Below, piece by piece: positions 61,636 through 64,000 of a DNA stretch of 64,000 nucleotides. This stretch comes from Azospirillum tabaci (GTDB lineage: Bacteria; Pseudomonadota; Alphaproteobacteria; Azospirillales; Azospirillaceae), in assembly GCF_014596085.1 (NCBI RefSeq), contig NZ_JACCJY010000002.1, positions 124,001 through 188,000 of the forward strand, given 5' to 3'. The notes under the pieces are model-generated. The model did no database searches, had not been told where the DNA came from, and worked only from the letters and a program-made list of their open reading frames with translations. Each line of letters opens with the position of its first letter. Position 1 is the first letter of the stretch. The position numbers and the translations under genes are program-made.

Positions 61636-62655
61636 TCAGAAATGGTCCCAGCCGCGAGTCGGCAGGTCGAGAACCCGCCCCTGCGGATCGGTCGCCGTGA
61701 CGTCTCCCGCCAGCCCGTCCACGAGACGGCCGATGGCGGTCACCGGCACCCCCGTCTCCGCCGACAGGGCGGCGAGAGCCGGCGCGGCGTCCTCCGCCGC
61801 GGTGAAAAGCAACTCGTAATCGTCGCCACCGGTCAGAGCCACGGCGAAGCGCACCGGATCGTCCCCGATCACCAACCTTGCGGCGGCTGAGAGAGGCACT
61901 TGCCCCGACTCCAGAATCGCGGCGCAGCCCGACTCCTCGCACAGATGGCCAAGGTCCGCGACCAAACCGTCCGACACGTCCAGGCAGCCGGTCGCCAGCC
62001 CGACCAGACGCGGCCCCAGTGTAGTCCGCGGATCGGGCCTCCGCAGCCGCCGCAGCAGCACGGCGCGCGCCGAGTCGTCGGCCACCTCCAGCGTTCCGTA
62101 GGCGATCCGCAGGCCGAGCGCCGCGTCGCCGATGGTGCCCGTGACGTACACGCGGTCGCCGGGCCGCCCGCCCCAGCGCGGCACCGCTCCGCCCTTCGGC
62201 ACCAGACCGAAGGCCGTCACCGACAGGGTGATGGGGCCGGAGGTCGAAACCGAGTCGCCGCCGGCCAGGGCGATTCCGAAACGGGCCTGATCCTCGCCCA
62301 GACCAGCGGCGAAACCGGCCAGCCAGTCCTCACCCACCGTCTTCGGCAGGGCGGTGACCAGCGTGTAGGCGTAGGGGGCCGCCCCCATGGCGGCGAGGTC
62401 CGACAGGTTGGTGCGCAGCAGCTTCGCGGCGATGTCGCCGGGCGCGTCCTCGGGAAAGAAGTGGACGCCCGCCACCATGGCGTCCGTGGTGACGACCAGT
62501 TCCTGGTCCGGTGGAACGCCGAACACGGCGGCGTCGTCGGCAAGCCCGCGGGCGCCCGGAAAACCGGACGCCAACGGCCTGAAATAACGGTCGATCCGCC
62601 CGAACTCGCCGAGCGGCTTACCGGTCTTTGCCCTAGCGGTCTTTGGGTTGGTCAC
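61636..62655 (-). CDS. thiL: Thiamine-monophosphate kinase
   Basis: ThiL makes thiamine diphosphate from thiamine monophosphate and ATP. The protein (about 339 residues from GTG 62655) shows the PurM-like family start GEFGRIDRYFRPL, DDAAVF, the TTDAMVAGVHFFPEDAP substrate loop and LTGGDDYELLFTAA. The start is uncertain; GTG 62655 gives a 23-base overlap with the nusB 3' end. The nusB-thiL order is conserved widely. Confidence 0.92.
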   Translation of the reverse strand: MTNPKTARAKTGKPLGEFGRIDRYFRPLASGFPGARGLADDAAVFGVPPDQELVVTTDAMVAGVHFFPEDAPGDIAAKLLRTNLSDLAAMGAAPYAYTLVTALPKTVGEDWLAGFAAGLGEDQARFGIALAGGDSVSTSGPITLSVTAFGLVPKGGAVPRWGGRPGDRVYVTGTIGDAALGLRIAYGTLEVADDSARAVLLRRLRRPDPRTTLGPRLVGLATGCLDVSDGLVADLGHLCEESGCAAILESGQVPLSAAARLVIGDDPVRFAVALTGGDDYELLFTAAEDAAPALAALSAETGVPVTAIGRLVDGLAGDVTATDPQGRVLDLPTRGWDHF

Positions 62656-63205
62656 GGCTGGGGTCCGGCTGGGCCAGTTCGTCCGGCCGCAGCGCGCGGG
62701 CCACATGGTCGAGCACGCCGTTCACCATGCCCGGCTCCCGCGCCGCGAAGAAGGCGTGCGCCACATCCACATACTCGCTGATGAGGATGCGCGGGTGCGT
62801 GTCGTTGTGGACGAACAGCTCATAGGCGCCGGCCCGCAGGATGGCGCGCATCAGCAGTTCCAGGCGGTCCAGCGCGTAGCGGGGCTCGAGCGCCGAGGCC
62901 AGCATGCCGTCGACCTCCGCCCGGCGGTGCGCGGCACCGCGGACGATGTCGGCGAACAGCTGCGGGTCGGCGGCGACGAACTTCGCCCCATCGATCTCCT
63001 CACCCAGCCGGTGATTGACGAACTCGCCGATCACGGATTCCACGGCGATGCCGGTCGGTTCGATCTGGTTCAGGTCGATCTGGTACAGGGCCTGAACGGC
63101 GGCAAGGCGCGCGGCCTTGCGCCGGGCCTTGGCCGATCCGCCACCCGTCCGGTTCCGGGAGCCGCGCTTCTGTTTCGCGCGGCCAGCCGCGTCGTCGTTG
63201 CTCAT
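62633..63205 (-). CDS. nusB: Transcription antitermination factor NusB
   Basis: NusB binds boxA RNA with S10 and promotes rRNA antitermination. The 190-residue protein has a basic N-terminal extension (SNDDAAGRAKQKRGSRNRTG), then the NusB fold (AARLAAVQALYQIDLNQIEP, LMRAILRAGAYELFVHNDTH, ILISEYVDVAHAFFAAREPG with the NGVLDHVARAL end). It is 33 bases after ribH and overlaps thiL. Confidence 0.94.
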   Translation of the reverse strand: MSNDDAAGRAKQKRGSRNRTGGGSAKARRKAARLAAVQALYQIDLNQIEPTGIAVESVIGEFVNHRLGEEIDGAKFVAADPQLFADIVRGAAHRRAEVDGMLASALEPRYALDRLELLMRAILRAGAYELFVHNDTHPRILISEYVDVAHAFFAAREPGMVNGVLDHVARALRPDELAQPDPSRDQPKDR

Positions 63206-63238
63206 GATGCTCAGTCTGTCAGGAATTGCACCGCGGGG

Positions 63239-63703
63239 TCACCGCGGATAGAGGCGGAATTGGCGCTTGAGTTCGATCATGTCAAGGCAGGCGCGCGCCG
63301 CGAAACCGCCCTTGTTCTTGGCCGTGACGGAGGCCCGCGCCCAGGCCTGCTCGCGGTTCTCCACCGTCAACACGCCGTTGCCGATGGCCAGCGCGTAGCG
63401 CAGCGCGAGGTCCTGGAGACCGCGGGCGCTCTCGTTGCAGACGATGTCGTAATGGGTGGTCTCGCCGCGGATCACGCAGCCCAGCCCGACATAGCCGTCG
63501 AAGCGCTTGCGCGCCGTGAAGAAGTCCATGGAGCGCAGGGCGTACAGGATCGCCGCCGGAATCTCCAGGCACCCCGGGACCGAGACGCGCTGGTAGGTGG
63601 CGCCTTCCTTCTCGATCTCGGCAATGGCGCCTTTCACCAGTTCGTCGGCGATGTCCTCGTAGAAGCGGGCTTCCACGATCATCAGATGGGGCTTTTCGGT
63701 CAT
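63239..63703 (-). CDS. ribH: 6,7-dimethyl-8-ribityllumazine synthase
   Basis: RibH condenses the dihydroxybutanone phosphate made by RibB with the pyrimidine intermediate, the penultimate riboflavin step. The 154-residue protein shows IVEARFYEDIADELVKGAI, the active-site segment GLGCVIRGETTHYDIVCNE with its His, and FAARACLDMIELKRQF. It is 21 bases after ribBA and upstream of nusB. Confidence 0.95.
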   Translation of the reverse strand: MTEKPHLMIVEARFYEDIADELVKGAIAEIEKEGATYQRVSVPGCLEIPAAILYALRSMDFFTARKRFDGYVGLGCVIRGETTHYDIVCNESARGLQDLALRYALAIGNGVLTVENREQAWARASVTAKNKGGFAARACLDMIELKRQFRLYPR

Positions 63704-63724
63704 CTCGGGTCGCTCGGCTGACGG

Positions 63725-64000
63725 TTACTGGTCATGCAGGGGAATCGGGCGGTGGCCGAGCACGGTCAGGCCGTACCCCTCCAGCCCGATGATGGACTTC
63801 TTGCGGTTCGACAGCAGAACCATGTCGCGCACGCCCAGGTCCAGCAGGATCTGCGCGCCCACGCCATAATCCCGCAGAGCGGGGGTCGGGTTCTCGTGAC
63901 CTTCCAGCCGCGCTTTGACCGATTCCGTGAGGCTGTTCGCCATCGGCTCGCGCAGCAGGACGATCACGCCGCGGCCCTCGCGCGCGATCATTTCCATGGA
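63725..64000 (-). CDS. ribBA: 3' part of RibBA (3,4-dihydroxy-2-butanone 4-phosphate synthase / GTP cyclohydrolase II-like)
   Basis: The last 90-odd codons of a riboflavin gene extend past the right window edge. The visible part (DYGVGAQILLDLGVRDMVLL, then SNRKKSIIGLEGYGLTVLG) is the end of a GTP cyclohydrolase II-like RibA domain, so the protein is RibBA-type. Whether the RibA half is catalytic, or decayed as in several alphaproteobacteria, cannot be judged because the zinc-binding Cys region is outside the window. Confidence 0.85.
   Translation of the reverse strand, partial: SMEMIAREGRGVIVLLREPMANSLTESVKARLEGHENPTPALRDYGVGAQILLDLGVRDMVLLSNRKKSIIGLEGYGLTVLGHRPIPLHDQ

Overview
The window is a GC-rich alphaproteobacterial chromosome segment. 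Gene content and order point to a Rhodospirillales bacterium close to Azospirillum. Examples are the TPR-bamB-der, yceD-rpmF-plsX-fabH-ihfA-merR and ribBA-ribH-nusB-thiL clusters, a homospermidine synthase beside a type III ornithine decarboxylase, a K+-independent-type proton-pumping pyrophosphatase, and many chemotaxis and c-di-GMP genes. The genus is an inference. I saw no IS element, prophage or CRISPR array, so the window looks like stable core chromosome with a few accessory islands.

Layout: 0-10 kb is housekeeping: map, radA, cvpA, purF, an SDR, der/bamB/TPR and a thioredoxin-like protein. 10-16 kb is sparser and visibly AT-richer between genes. It holds three LuxR/NarL-type response regulators (one with a degenerate receiver), an AAA ATPase, and at least three very small genes. 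16-26.5 kb holds kup, a solute-binding protein divergent from a large hybrid histidine kinase, a two-gene (split) Aer-like energy-taxis receptor, and a PAS-GGDEF diguanylate cyclase. 26.5-32 kb holds cobC/cobD and the polyamine pair hss and ornithine decarboxylase; the decarboxylase has a long leader with a well-formed 11-codon upstream ORF. 32-40 kb holds a double hemerythrin, acireductone dioxygenase, an MFS exporter, and a fatty-acid block (VOC protein, thioesterase, MerR regulator, acyl-CoA ligase, SCP2 protein) with an ACGT palindrome in the central divergent promoter.

40-51 kb is a sulfur block. A sulfonate/nitrate-type ABC importer and cysH-cysD-cysNC run on the minus strand; cysG(N)-cobA-DUF2849-cysI-DUF934 run on the plus strand. 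Together they cover sulfate activation, APS reduction, siroheme synthesis and sulfite reduction. The importer promoter and the cysH/cysG intergenic region share several short motifs, which suggests one regulator. 51-64 kb holds a cation/proton antiporter with a cyclic-nucleotide-binding domain, tRNA-Pro(GGG), the ihfA-fabH-plsX-rpmF-yceD cluster, bamE, hppA, a FliL-like protein, thiL, nusB, ribH and the 3' part of ribBA.

The most interesting non-routine signals are the ornithine decarboxylase leader with its mini-ORF, the shared motifs of the sulfur regulon, the split aerotaxis receptor, the pseudo-receiver regulator, and small genes with excellent ribosome binding sites (a 32-codon membrane peptide at 15744-15842 and a 43-codon basic peptide at 13529-13660).
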